Below are positions 17,470 to 25,191 of a stretch of DNA of 64,000 nt, piece by piece (position 1 is the first letter of the stretch; the number at the start of each line of letters is the position of its first letter). The DNA is from Vreelandella songnenensis. GTDB taxonomy: Bacteria; Pseudomonadota; Gammaproteobacteria; Pseudomonadales; Halomonadaceae. The stretch spans positions 1 to 64,000 of the forward strand of contig NZ_PVTK01000002.1 in NCBI RefSeq assembly GCF_003002925.1, read 5' to 3'. Below the pieces are notes generated by a model. The model was given only the letters and a program-made list of their open reading frames with translations. It had not been told where the DNA came from and did not search any database. The position numbers were made by a program, and so were the translations under genes.

Positions 17470-19851
17470 ATGAAATTTTCAGAACAGTGGCTGCGCGAAT
17501 GGGTATCGCCGCAGCTTGGGACTCAGGCCATTGCCGATCAGATCACCATGGCCGGTTTGGAAGTGGACGCCGTCGAAGCGGTTGCCGCCTTGTTCAGCGG
17601 CGTTGTGGTCGCCGAAGTGCTGAGCAAGGAAAAGCATCCGGATGCCGACAAGCTGAATGTCTGCACGGTCAATGACGGTTCAGAGGCGCCGGTGCAGGTG
17701 GTGTGTGGCGCCGCAAACGTCGAGGTTGGTCAGAAGATTCCTTTTGCCCAGGTGGGCGGCGTACTGCCGGGCGATTTCAAGATCAAGAAAGCCAAGCTGC
17801 GCGGCGTCGAATCGCGTGGCATGATCTGTTCGGCATCCGAGCTCGGGCTCGAGGAAGATACCTCGCCCGGTATTCTGGTGCTGCCTGAATCCGCCCCGGT
17901 GGGTGTCGATTTTCGTGAGTTCATGCATCTTGATGACATGACCATCGAGGTGGATTTGACGCCCAACCGCGGCGACTGCCTGAGCATCAAAGGACTGGCG
18001 CGGGAAGTGGGCGTGCTTAATCGCCTGGCGCTCAGTGCACCTGACATCGAGCCGGTTAGCGCTGAAATCGACGATACCTTTTCGGTAAGCGTGGAAGCGC
18101 CCGAGAAGTGTCCGCGCTACGTTGGTCGAGTCATCAAGGGGGTGAACGTCAAGGCTGAAACGCCGCTGTGGATGGTCGAGCGGCTGCGGCGCAGCGGTAT
18201 TCGCTCCATTGATCCGGTCGTGGATATTACCAACTATGTCATGCTGGAACTTGGCCAGCCGCTGCATGCTTTCGACCGCGATAACCTCAATGGCCAGATC
18301 ATTGTGCGCCTGGCTCAGGCGGACGAGCAGCTGACGCTTCTGGATGGCCAGCAGGTATCGCTACGTCCCGAGACACTGGTGATCGCCGATGAGGCAGGGC
18401 CGCTCGCCATGGCGGGTATCATGGGGGGCGAGAATTCAGGCGTCAGCGAAGCTACTCAGACGATTTTTCTCGAGTCAGCCTTTTTCACGCCGCTTGCAAT
18501 CGCCGGGCAGGCGCGCTCCTACGGCCTGCATACGGATGCCTCTCACCGCTTCGAGCGTGGCGTGGATCCGCAGCTTGCCAGCGTGGCGGTCGAGCGCGCC
18601 ACGCGCCTGCTGATCGATATCTGTGGTGGCAAGGCCGGGCCTGTAGGCGAAACGACAAATGATGCCCACATGCCGGTGCCCAGCACCATCTTGCTGCGCG
18701 AAGCACGGCTGGAAAGTGCGCTCTCCAAAAAGCTGGCCGGTGATGATGTCACTGATATTCTCGAGCGACTGGGTCTTGATGTTACCCCCCAGGCAGATGG
18801 CTGGTCGGTGGTGGCGCCGAGCTGGCGTTTTGATGTTGCCATTGAAGAAGACCTGATTGAAGAGATTGCACGTATTCATGGCTACAATAACTTGCCTGTT
18901 CGCCGTCCGGCGGCGCGGCTTGCGCTGCGCTCAGCCGATGAAGCGACCCTGACCCAGGCACAGCTGCGTCGTCAGATGGTGGCTCGCGGTTTCCAGGAAG
19001 CCGTCACCTACAGTTTTGTTGCACCTGAGCTGCAGGCTGCGCTGCTGCCGGATGCGGTGTCTCCGGTACTTGCCAACCCGATCTCCGCCGATCTTTCGGT
19101 AATGCGGGCAAGTCTGTTTCCAGGTCTGGTGCGTGCCATGGAGCACAACCTGAATCGTCAGCAGACCCGCGTTCGTCTCTTCGAGACAGGGCTTGTGTTC
19201 AACGGTGAGCTGGACCAGCTGTCGCAAATCCCCATGATGGGGGCGCTGGCGTGCGGTAGCCGCGAATCGGAAGGGTGGAGCGGTTCAAAGGAGCGTATCG
19301 ACTTCTACGATTTGAAAGGCGATCTCGAGAGTCTGCTGGCGTTAGGCGGTAATCTCGATGCCTGGCGTTTCGAGCCTGCCGAGCATCCAGCGCTCCATCC
19401 GGGTCAGAGTGCCCAGATTCTGTTCAAGGGTGAGCACGCCGGTTGGATTGGCACGCTACATCCTCAGGTGCGCGCCAAGCTTGGCCTGAAAGTGGATGCG
19501 GTGCTGTTTGAAGTGCGCCTGGATACGCTGAGTCAGGGCAGTATTCCTGCGTTTGAAGCATTGTCACGCTTCCCTGAAGTGCGCCGCGACCTGGCGTTTA
19601 CCGTCAAGGATGAGGTGCCGGTACAGGCATTGCTGGATTGTGCCAGGGCGCAGTCGGGTGATTACTTGAAAGACATCACGCTATTTGATGTCTATGCTGG
19701 TAAAGGCGTGGCGGACGGCCACAAGAGTATTGCATTGGGCTTGACCTGGCAGCATCCTTCACGCACGCTAAACGATGAAGAAATCAATCAGTTGATAGAT
19801 TCCATCGTGACACAAGTGCGTGTCCAGCTTGAGGCTGAGCTGCGCGGCTGA
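17470..19851 (+). CDS. pheT: Phenylalanyl-tRNA synthetase beta subunit
   Basis: A 793-residue beta subunit, the normal length. Visible parts: start MKFSEQWLREW, OB-fold tRNA-binding domain (about 40-150, CGAANVEVGQKIPFA), B3/B4 editing domain (VDLTPNRGDCLSIKG, HAFDRDNL), B5 domain with HRFERGVDP just before it, and a C-terminal anticodon-binding fold (RFPEVRRDLAFTV). It works with PheS to charge tRNA-Phe and hydrolyse Tyr-tRNA-Phe. ihfA follows after 63 bases, as in enterobacteria. Confidence 0.97.
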   Translation: MKFSEQWLREWVSPQLGTQAIADQITMAGLEVDAVEAVAALFSGVVVAEVLSKEKHPDADKLNVCTVNDGSEAPVQVVCGAANVEVGQKIPFAQVGGVLPGDFKIKKAKLRGVESRGMICSASELGLEEDTSPGILVLPESAPVGVDFREFMHLDDMTIEVDLTPNRGDCLSIKGLAREVGVLNRLALSAPDIEPVSAEIDDTFSVSVEAPEKCPRYVGRVIKGVNVKAETPLWMVERLRRSGIRSIDPVVDITNYVMLELGQPLHAFDRDNLNGQIIVRLAQADEQLTLLDGQQVSLRPETLVIADEAGPLAMAGIMGGENSGVSEATQTIFLESAFFTPLAIAGQARSYGLHTDASHRFERGVDPQLASVAVERATRLLIDICGGKAGPVGETTNDAHMPVPSTILLREARLESALSKKLAGDDVTDILERLGLDVTPQADGWSVVAPSWRFDVAIEEDLIEEIARIHGYNNLPVRRPAARLALRSADEATLTQAQLRRQMVARGFQEAVTYSFVAPELQAALLPDAVSPVLANPISADLSVMRASLFPGLVRAMEHNLNRQQTRVRLFETGLVFNGELDQLSQIPMMGALACGSRESEGWSGSKERIDFYDLKGDLESLLALGGNLDAWRFEPAEHPALHPGQSAQILFKGEHAGWIGTLHPQVRAKLGLKVDAVLFEVRLDTLSQGSIPAFEALSRFPEVRRDLAFTVKDEVPVQALLDCARAQSGDYLKDITLFDVYAGKGVADGHKSIALGLTWQHPSRTLNDEEINQLIDSIVTQVRVQLEAELRG

Positions 19852-19914
19852 CAATAATACGCGACACGACGCTTATCACGTTCTTGGCAATGCGTTTGCT
19901 ACAAGGAGAGTCTT

Positions 19915-20214
19915 ATGGGTGCGTTGACCAAAGCAGAGCTGGCGGAGCATTTACATACCGAGCTGGCACTGTCTAAGCGAGAAGCGAAAGCAATGGTCGA
20001 AGCTTTCTTTGAAGAGATTCGAGCCTGCTTACGAGAAAACGAACAGGTCAAGCTGTCAGGATTTGGCAACTTCGACCTGCGTGATAAGCGTGAACGGCCA
20101 GGGCGTAACCCCAAGACCGGCGAAGAAATTCCTATTTCGGCACGCCGTGTAGTGACCTTTCGCCCGGGTCAAAAGCTGAAGCAGCAGGTCGAGCACTACG
20201 TCAAGAACAAGTAG
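19915..20214 (+). CDS. ihfA: Integration host factor alpha subunit
   Basis: A 99-residue HU/IHF-family DNA-bending protein. The beta-arm region has [27 protein letters not shown], with the proline-containing tip expected for IHF, and the C terminus [15 protein letters not shown]. The start [13 protein letters not shown] and position after pheT identify the alpha rather than the beta subunit. A strong AAGGAG precedes the ATG and a terminator follows the stop. Confidence 0.96.
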   Translation: MGALTKAELAEHLHTELALSKREAKAMVEAFFEEIRACLRENEQVKLSGFGNFDLRDKRERPGRNPKTGEEIPISARRVVTFRPGQKLKQQVEHYVKNK

Positions 20215-20235
20215 CGCTGATGAATAGCGAGATGA

Positions 20236-20265
20236 ATGGAGCGTCTTCGGACGCTCCATTTTTTA
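20236..20265 (+). terminator. Rho-independent terminator after ihfA
   Basis: A perfect 10-bp stem ATGGAGCGTC/GACGCTCCAT with a stable TTCG tetraloop is followed by TTTTTT (20260-20265). Confidence 0.95.
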
Positions 20266-20421
20266 TGCGCGTAAGAATCAAGCCGCCTTGCACCAGCTAA
20301 AGCACAGGAGGGGGCTGAAATGCGCCTTCCAGACGGGTTATGTTACTATTCCGACTCATTAGCGGCGCTGGTTGAATCTCTGAATCAGGCGTCGGAATAC
20401 TCTGAATACAGGAAGGTAGTG

Positions 20422-20880
20422 ATGCCTCAACTGAACATACTGGTGGGTACCATGTACGGCGGCGCTCTGGATGTCGCCGAGCAGGTCAAGCCGCTCTTCG
20501 AAGCAGCCGGGTATGAAGTGAATATTGCCGAGCAGCCCACTTTAGACGATGTGACCAGTGATGACGGTGTTTCCCTGTTTGTAATCTCAACTACCGGTAG
20601 CGGCGACTATCCCGGCAACTTCGTCCCCTTTGTGCGTAATCTGAGTGATCAAAGCCCGGCGCTTACCTCCTTGCGTTACGGCCTGATTGCCTTGGGGGAT
20701 AGCTCCTACGCCGATACCTTCTGTGGCGCAGGGCGCCAGCTCGATGCGCTGCTCGAAGAGCATGGCGCACGCCGTCTAGGCGAGCGCCTGGAAATCGATG
20801 CCATGGAAACCTTCATGGCGGATGATGCCGCAGTTCCCTGGGTGGAAACATGGATTGACGAACAGCTGAAGGGCGCCTGA
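20422..20880 (+). CDS. Short-chain flavodoxin (MioC-like)
   Basis: A 152-residue FMN-binding flavodoxin-like protein. The phosphate-binding loop is VGTMYGGALDVAE (residues about 8-20), and later FMN loops are STTGSGDYPGNF and LGDSSYADTFCGAGRQLD. It resembles MioC and the flavodoxin domain of sulfite reductase or P450 reductase. I chose ATG 20422 because the fold starts there and GGAAGG lies at 20411-20416; an open frame from 20320 adds 34 non-conserved residues. A partner is unknown. The next gene starts one base after its stop. Confidence 0.85.
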   Translation: MPQLNILVGTMYGGALDVAEQVKPLFEAAGYEVNIAEQPTLDDVTSDDGVSLFVISTTGSGDYPGNFVPFVRNLSDQSPALTSLRYGLIALGDSSYADTFCGAGRQLDALLEEHGARRLGERLEIDAMETFMADDAAVPWVETWIDEQLKGA

Positions 20881-20881
20881 C

Positions 20882-21265
20882 ATGCAGATCAGGCCTTACT
20901 CAGCGGAGCGTATAAGCGTAGCGCTTGGACTTTGCGTAGTGATGCTGGCGGCCGTGCCACGCTTCATGGCAGACGGCCATGAAACACGGCAAACGCTTAT
21001 CATGATGGGCGTAGCCCTGGTAGCCGTGGCCACTGCCGTTCAGTGGCGCCTGCTGGGCGCCGAGCAGCGCAGCCGTCTGCCGCGTTTATGCTTGCGTCTT
21101 TCAGGCATGCTTGTTTTGGGGGCCTTGGTAATGGGCGCATGGCATATGCTGTTCACGGACTGGATCAGCTGGCAGGTGTTTATCTCTCATGCGGCTACCT
21201 GCGGATTGCTTGTGCATGCGGTAAGCCTTTGGTGGACATCCGAGCAGCATGCTAAAGAAATCTAA
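20882..21265 (+). CDS. Unknown four-helix membrane protein
   Basis: A 127-residue protein with four predicted transmembrane helices (about residues 11-30, 38-58, 71-92 and 97-118) joined by short loops with basic residues. I do not recognise the family. It starts one base after the flavodoxin stop, so the two are surely co-transcribed and translationally coupled, suggesting a membrane partner for the flavodoxin. Four-helix proteins of this size sometimes bind heme, but only a few histidines are present (H53-like positions in DGHET, AWHML, SHAATC, LVHAV), so this is speculation. Confidence 0.7.
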   Translation: MQIRPYSAERISVALGLCVVMLAAVPRFMADGHETRQTLIMMGVALVAVATAVQWRLLGAEQRSRLPRLCLRLSGMLVLGALVMGAWHMLFTDWISWQVFISHAATCGLLVHAVSLWWTSEQHAKEI

Positions 21266-21609
21266 GCAGCATCTTCACTCAACTGCTGGTATTCACAAGC
21301 GATTAATCAAGCGTCTTGCGCTTTTACATGCGGAACCGCAAATGGGTAAATCTTGATGAATGGACATGAGTATCGGTACGATGGTTGACAGAAGATTGCT
21401 AGATGGCAAGCAGGATATTGCATCAACTCAACGTTACAGTGATTCAGGCCCGGAAAGTAATAAATAAGTCACTTATTGCCTTGTAATTAATGCCTGCGCC
21501 CCCATCTTGCGAGCATGGCGCTTGCCACCGTGCGCCAGGGTTCTTAAAATTGCCCCTTTGATCTTATTAAACACAGTCAACATGACGCCCAGCCGCTAGA
21601 GGACAATTC
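21266..21609. other. Intergenic region upstream of tig
   Basis: These 344 bases carry the probable tig promoter (21522-21550) near the right end. A small AT-rich dyad AATAAG-TCA-CTTATT sits at 21463-21477. I see no RNA gene and no T-tailed hairpin after the membrane protein gene. Confidence 0.6.
21522..21550 (+). promoter_or_regulatory. Probable sigma-70 promoter of tig
   Basis: TTGCCA (21522-21527) and TAAAAT (21545-21550) are separated by 17 bases, ending 59 bases before the tig start. Confidence 0.6.
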
Positions 21610-22962
21610 ATGCAAGTTTCCGTCGAGACAACCTCCCAGATCGAACGCCGTATCACTATTCAGGTACCGGCTGCCGAAATCGACGAGGCTGTCAGCACTC
21701 GCTTGAAAGACACCGCGAAAAACGTTCGCCTGAATGGTTTTCGCCAGGGCCGGGTTCCGATGGCAGTGGTTCGTCAGCGTTACGGCGACAGCGTACGCAG
21801 CGAAGTCGTAGGCGAAGTGATGCGCGAGCGCTACGTGCGTGCCATTACAGACGAAAGCCTCAATCCTGCCGGCTATCCTCAGATCGAGCCGAAAGTGAAT
21901 CAGGAAGGCAAGGATCTTGAGTTCGTGGCGATCATGGAGATCTATCCCGAGGTTGAGCTGGCCTCTATCGAAGGCACCGAGGTTGAGCGACCCGTCGTCA
22001 ACGTAAGCGATGCCGACGTTGATGAAATGATCGAAACGCTGCGCAAGCAGAATGCCGATTGGCAGGAAACCGATGCAGCGGCGGCGGATGGCGACCAGGT
22101 AACCATCGATTTCCAGGGCTTCATTGGCGACGAGCCGTTTGAAGGCGGCAGCGCTGAAGGTCACGCGCTGGTTATCGGTTCCAATAGCTTTATCCCGGGT
22201 TTCGAAGAGCAGCTGATCGGTGCCAAGGCCGGTGAAGAGAAGACGATCAATGTAACCTTCCCGACTGATTACCAGGCCGAGCACCTGGCGGGTAAGGAAG
22301 CGAGCTTCAAGGTCACCGTACACAAGGTCAGCACCCAGCAGCTGCCCGAAGTGGACGCTACCTTCATCGAGCGCTTTGGTGTTGAAGACGGCGATCAGGA
22401 AAAATTCCGCGCCGAGATCAAGAAGAACATGACGCGTGAAGCGTCACAGGCAGTCGACAATCGCGTCAAGCAGCAGGTGCTGGATGCGCTGAAACAGGCG
22501 AACGATATTCCTGTGCCGAGTGCTCTTGTTCAGCAGGAAACTGACGCCATGAAGCGTCAGGCCGCGCAGCAGTTCGGCCTGGGCGAGGACTTCGATGTCA
22601 GCCAACTGCCCAATGAACTGTTTGAAGAGCAGGCCAAGAGCCGTGTTCAGGTAGGCCTGCTGCTGGCTGAAGTGATCAAGTCCAACGAACTTGACGCCGA
22701 TGACAACGCTATCAAGGCGAAGGTTGAAGAGCTTGCCGAGCAGTACCAAGACCCCTCCGAGGTGGTTGAGTACTACATGAGCAATGACCAACTGAAGACC
22801 CAGGTGAAGTCAGCCATTCTTGAAGAGAAAGCGGTTGATAAGCTTCTGGAACAGACGAACGTTAAAGACGTTGAAATGTCTTATCAGCAAGCACTGGCTG
22901 CGGCTCAGCAGCAGGCTGAGCAAGACGAGGGTGCCGAAGAGGGCGAGCAGGCAAACGCCTAA
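21610..22962 (+). CDS. tig: Trigger factor
   Basis: A 450-residue ribosome-bound chaperone. Its N-terminal domain carries the ribosome-binding signature (GFRQGRVPMAVVRQRYG, compare GFRxGKVP). A FKBP-type PPIase domain follows at about residues 150-245 (GDQVTIDFQGFIGDEPFEGG, FIPGFEEQLIGAKAGEEKTI), then the helical C-terminal chaperone arms. The acidic, glutamine- and alanine-rich tail (about 425-450) is typical. It precedes clpPX-lon as in E. coli. A 'GAGGACA' segment serves as ribosome-binding site. Confidence 0.97.
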   Translation: MQVSVETTSQIERRITIQVPAAEIDEAVSTRLKDTAKNVRLNGFRQGRVPMAVVRQRYGDSVRSEVVGEVMRERYVRAITDESLNPAGYPQIEPKVNQEGKDLEFVAIMEIYPEVELASIEGTEVERPVVNVSDADVDEMIETLRKQNADWQETDAAAADGDQVTIDFQGFIGDEPFEGGSAEGHALVIGSNSFIPGFEEQLIGAKAGEEKTINVTFPTDYQAEHLAGKEASFKVTVHKVSTQQLPEVDATFIERFGVEDGDQEKFRAEIKKNMTREASQAVDNRVKQQVLDALKQANDIPVPSALVQQETDAMKRQAAQQFGLGEDFDVSQLPNELFEEQAKSRVQVGLLLAEVIKSNELDADDNAIKAKVEELAEQYQDPSEVVEYYMSNDQLKTQVKSAILEEKAVDKLLEQTNVKDVEMSYQQALAAAQQQAEQDEGAEEGEQANA

Positions 22963-22975
22963 GTACCCCGTAAGC

Positions 22976-23000
22976 GGCGCACCCCAAGCGGTGCGCCTTT
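22976..23000 (+). terminator. Hairpin in the tig-clpP spacer, weak terminator or attenuator
   Basis: GGCGCACC (22976-22983) pairs with GGTGCGCC (22990-22997) around a six-base loop, followed by only TTT then TTCCC. The short T run suggests partial termination between tig and clpP. Confidence 0.55.
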
Positions 23001-23028
23001 CCCTCACCGGACGCAAGGAATCACCTGA

Positions 23029-23646
23029 ATGAGTGAATTTGATATTCAAAACGCCGGCGGTCTAGTGCCCATGGTGGTTGAGCAGAGCGCCAAAGGGGAA
23101 AGAGCCTACGATATCTACTCGCGCCTGCTGAAAGAGCGTGTCATTTTTCTGGTCGGCCCCGTTGAAGACTACATGGCCAACCTGGTGGTTGCTCAGATGC
23201 TGTTCCTCGAGTCGGAAAATCCGGACAAGGACATTCATCTGTATATCAACTCGCCGGGCGGCTCGGTAACCGCGGGTATGTCGATTTACGACACCATGCA
23301 GTTCATCAAGCCTGACGTATCTACCGTCTGTATTGGCCAGGCGGCCAGCATGGGCGCGCTGCTGCTGACCGCAGGTGCTGCCGGCAAGCGTTACTGCCTG
23401 CCCAACTCACGCGTCATGATTCACCAGCCGCTGGGTGGCTATCAGGGCCAGGCGTCTGACATCGAAATTCATACACGTGAGATTCTGGGTATCCGTGAGA
23501 AGCTGAACCAGATTCTTGCCCACCACACCGGTCAGGATCTGGAAACGGTTGCCCGTGATACGGATCGCGACAACTTCATGAGCGCCAATAAAGCTCAAGA
23601 GTATGGCTTGATTGACGCAGTGCTGGATAAGCGGCCTACATCCTGA
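23029..23646 (+). CDS. clpP: ATP-dependent Clp protease proteolytic subunit
   Basis: A 205-residue serine peptidase that forms the tetradecameric proteolytic chamber used by ClpX and ClpA. The catalytic Ser107 lies in GQAASMGA and His132 in MIHQPLGG; the catalytic aspartate is expected in the [10 protein letters not shown] region. The N-terminal propeptide-like stretch is short. clpX follows 74 bases downstream. Confidence 0.97.
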   Translation: MSEFDIQNAGGLVPMVVEQSAKGERAYDIYSRLLKERVIFLVGPVEDYMANLVVAQMLFLESENPDKDIHLYINSPGGSVTAGMSIYDTMQFIKPDVSTVCIGQAASMGALLLTAGAAGKRYCLPNSRVMIHQPLGGYQGQASDIEIHTREILGIREKLNQILAHHTGQDLETVARDTDRDNFMSANKAQEYGLIDAVLDKRPTS

Positions 23647-23720
23647 TAGCGTGATGAGGTTTTGCTTTTCTAACGAGCTTTTATGGCGGTGCAAGCCGCC
23701 GCAGTGATAGAGGTACGCTA

Positions 23721-25001
23721 ATGGCCGACGGCAAAGGCAAGGATGAAGGTGGCAAATTACTCTACTGCTCGTTCTGCGGAAAAAACCAGAATGAAGTACG
23801 TAAGCTGATTGCTGGCCCGTCCGTATATATCTGCGATGAGTGTGTCGACTTGTGTAATGACATCATTCGCGAGGAAGTTCTCGAAGCCGATGCCGAGAGC
23901 GATGAGGAGCGTTTACCTACGCCTCGCGAAATTCGCCATACACTGGATGACTACGTCATCGGACAGGACCGCGCCAAGATGGTGCTGTCTGTCGCGGTTT
24001 ACAACCACTACAAGCGTCTGAAAACCGACGTGCGTGATGGCGATGTTGAACTAGGTAAATCCAATATTCTGCTCATCGGCCCCACTGGTAGCGGCAAGAC
24101 GCTGCTGGCGGAAACCATGGCGCGTCTATTGAACGTACCTTTTACCATTGCGGACGCCACCACGCTGACGGAAGCAGGTTATGTGGGTGAAGATGTAGAA
24201 AACATCATCCAGAAACTCCTGCAGAAGTGCGATTACGACGTCGAGAAAGCTGAACGCGGCATCGTCTATATCGACGAGATCGACAAGATTTCTCGCAAGT
24301 CCGATAATCCGTCGATTACGCGGGACGTATCGGGTGAAGGCGTACAGCAGGCCCTGCTCAAGCTGATCGAGGGCACTACCGCCTCGGTACCGCCTCAGGG
24401 TGGGCGCAAGCATCCGCAGCAGGAATTTGTGCAGGTGAATACTGCCAATATCCTGTTCATCGTCGGCGGTGCCTTTGCCGGTCTGGATAAAGTCATTCGC
24501 GATCGTGCCGAGAAGGGCGGTATCGGCTTCAACGCCAGCGTCAAGAGCAAAGAGTCTTCGCGCGGTGTCGGCGAGCTTCTGGCGGATGTCGAACCGGAAG
24601 ATCTGGTCAAGTTTGGCCTTATTCCCGAGTTCGTCGGCCGTCTGCCGGTCATCGCCACGCTGACTGAGCTTACCGAAGATGCGCTGATCCAGATTCTCAC
24701 TGAGCCGAAAAACTCGCTGGTCAAGCAGTATGCCAAGCTCTTTGAAATGGAAGGCGTGACGCTTGAGTTCAGAGACGAGGCGCTGCGTGCAGTGGCTTCC
24801 AAGGCGATGGAGCGCAAGACCGGCGCGCGTGGTCTGCGCTCTATTCTTGAGTCAGTACTGCTCGACACCATGTATGAAATTCCTTCGATGGATAATGTCA
24901 GCAAAGTCGTCATCGATGGGTCGGTGATTGCTGGTGAAAGCGAGCCGCTGCTGATGTACTCCAACCAGGAAGAAGCTCGGGTTGACGGTACTGACGGGTA
25001 A
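23721..25001 (+). CDS. clpX: ATP-dependent Clp protease ATP-binding subunit ClpX
   Basis: A 426-residue AAA+ unfoldase that delivers substrates to ClpP. The N-terminal zinc-binding domain has C16, C19, C38 and C41. The AAA+ module has Walker [12 protein letters not shown], Walker [10 protein letters not shown], the pore loop motif GYVGEDVE, the [19 protein letters not shown] segment and the IGF-type ClpP-binding loop region (appears as GGIGFNASV). The C-terminal small domain (ARGLRSILE) is complete. Confidence 0.98.
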   Translation: MADGKGKDEGGKLLYCSFCGKNQNEVRKLIAGPSVYICDECVDLCNDIIREEVLEADAESDEERLPTPREIRHTLDDYVIGQDRAKMVLSVAVYNHYKRLKTDVRDGDVELGKSNILLIGPTGSGKTLLAETMARLLNVPFTIADATTLTEAGYVGEDVENIIQKLLQKCDYDVEKAERGIVYIDEIDKISRKSDNPSITRDVSGEGVQQALLKLIEGTTASVPPQGGRKHPQQEFVQVNTANILFIVGGAFAGLDKVIRDRAEKGGIGFNASVKSKESSRGVGELLADVEPEDLVKFGLIPEFVGRLPVIATLTELTEDALIQILTEPKNSLVKQYAKLFEMEGVTLEFRDEALRAVASKAMERKTGARGLRSILESVLLDTMYEIPSMDNVSKVVIDGSVIAGESEPLLMYSNQEEARVDGTDG

Positions 25002-25047
25002 TCGCGGGTTGCTAGCCGCGGCCTAGCGTCAGCCGCTTGCGCCAAAC

Positions 25048-25080
25048 CAAGGGGTCGCCTATGCGACCCCTTGTTGTTCA
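25048..25080 (+). terminator. Terminator between clpX and lon
   Basis: A perfect 11-bp stem CAAGGGGTCGC/GCGACCCCTTG with a CTAT loop is followed by a T-rich but interrupted tail (TTGTTGTTC). It probably separates clpPX from lon. Confidence 0.8.
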
Positions 25081-25088
25081 TAAGGTGT

Positions 25089-25117
25089 CACTGCGTAGCA
25101 TGCTCTACACTGCGTAG
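25089..25117. repeat. Two direct CACTGCGTAG repeats upstream of lon
   Basis: The decamer CACTGCGTAG occurs at 25089-25098 and 25108-25117, 19 bases apart centre to centre. The second copy sits in a small dyad CTAC-ACTGC-GTAG. They lie about 75-100 bases before the lon start, in the region where a promoter is expected. Confidence 0.6.
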
Positions 25118-25191
25118 TACTTTTCATACAGTGATGTACTTGATCCGTCATTTTATCAAGTGCGCATCCCATTTGTTGAGGAACGTCTGCG

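Noticed and set aside
25138..25191. A sigma-32 promoter before lon (CTTGA...CCCATTT)
   Set aside because: The two boxes are over 20 bases apart and the second is too close to the start codon.
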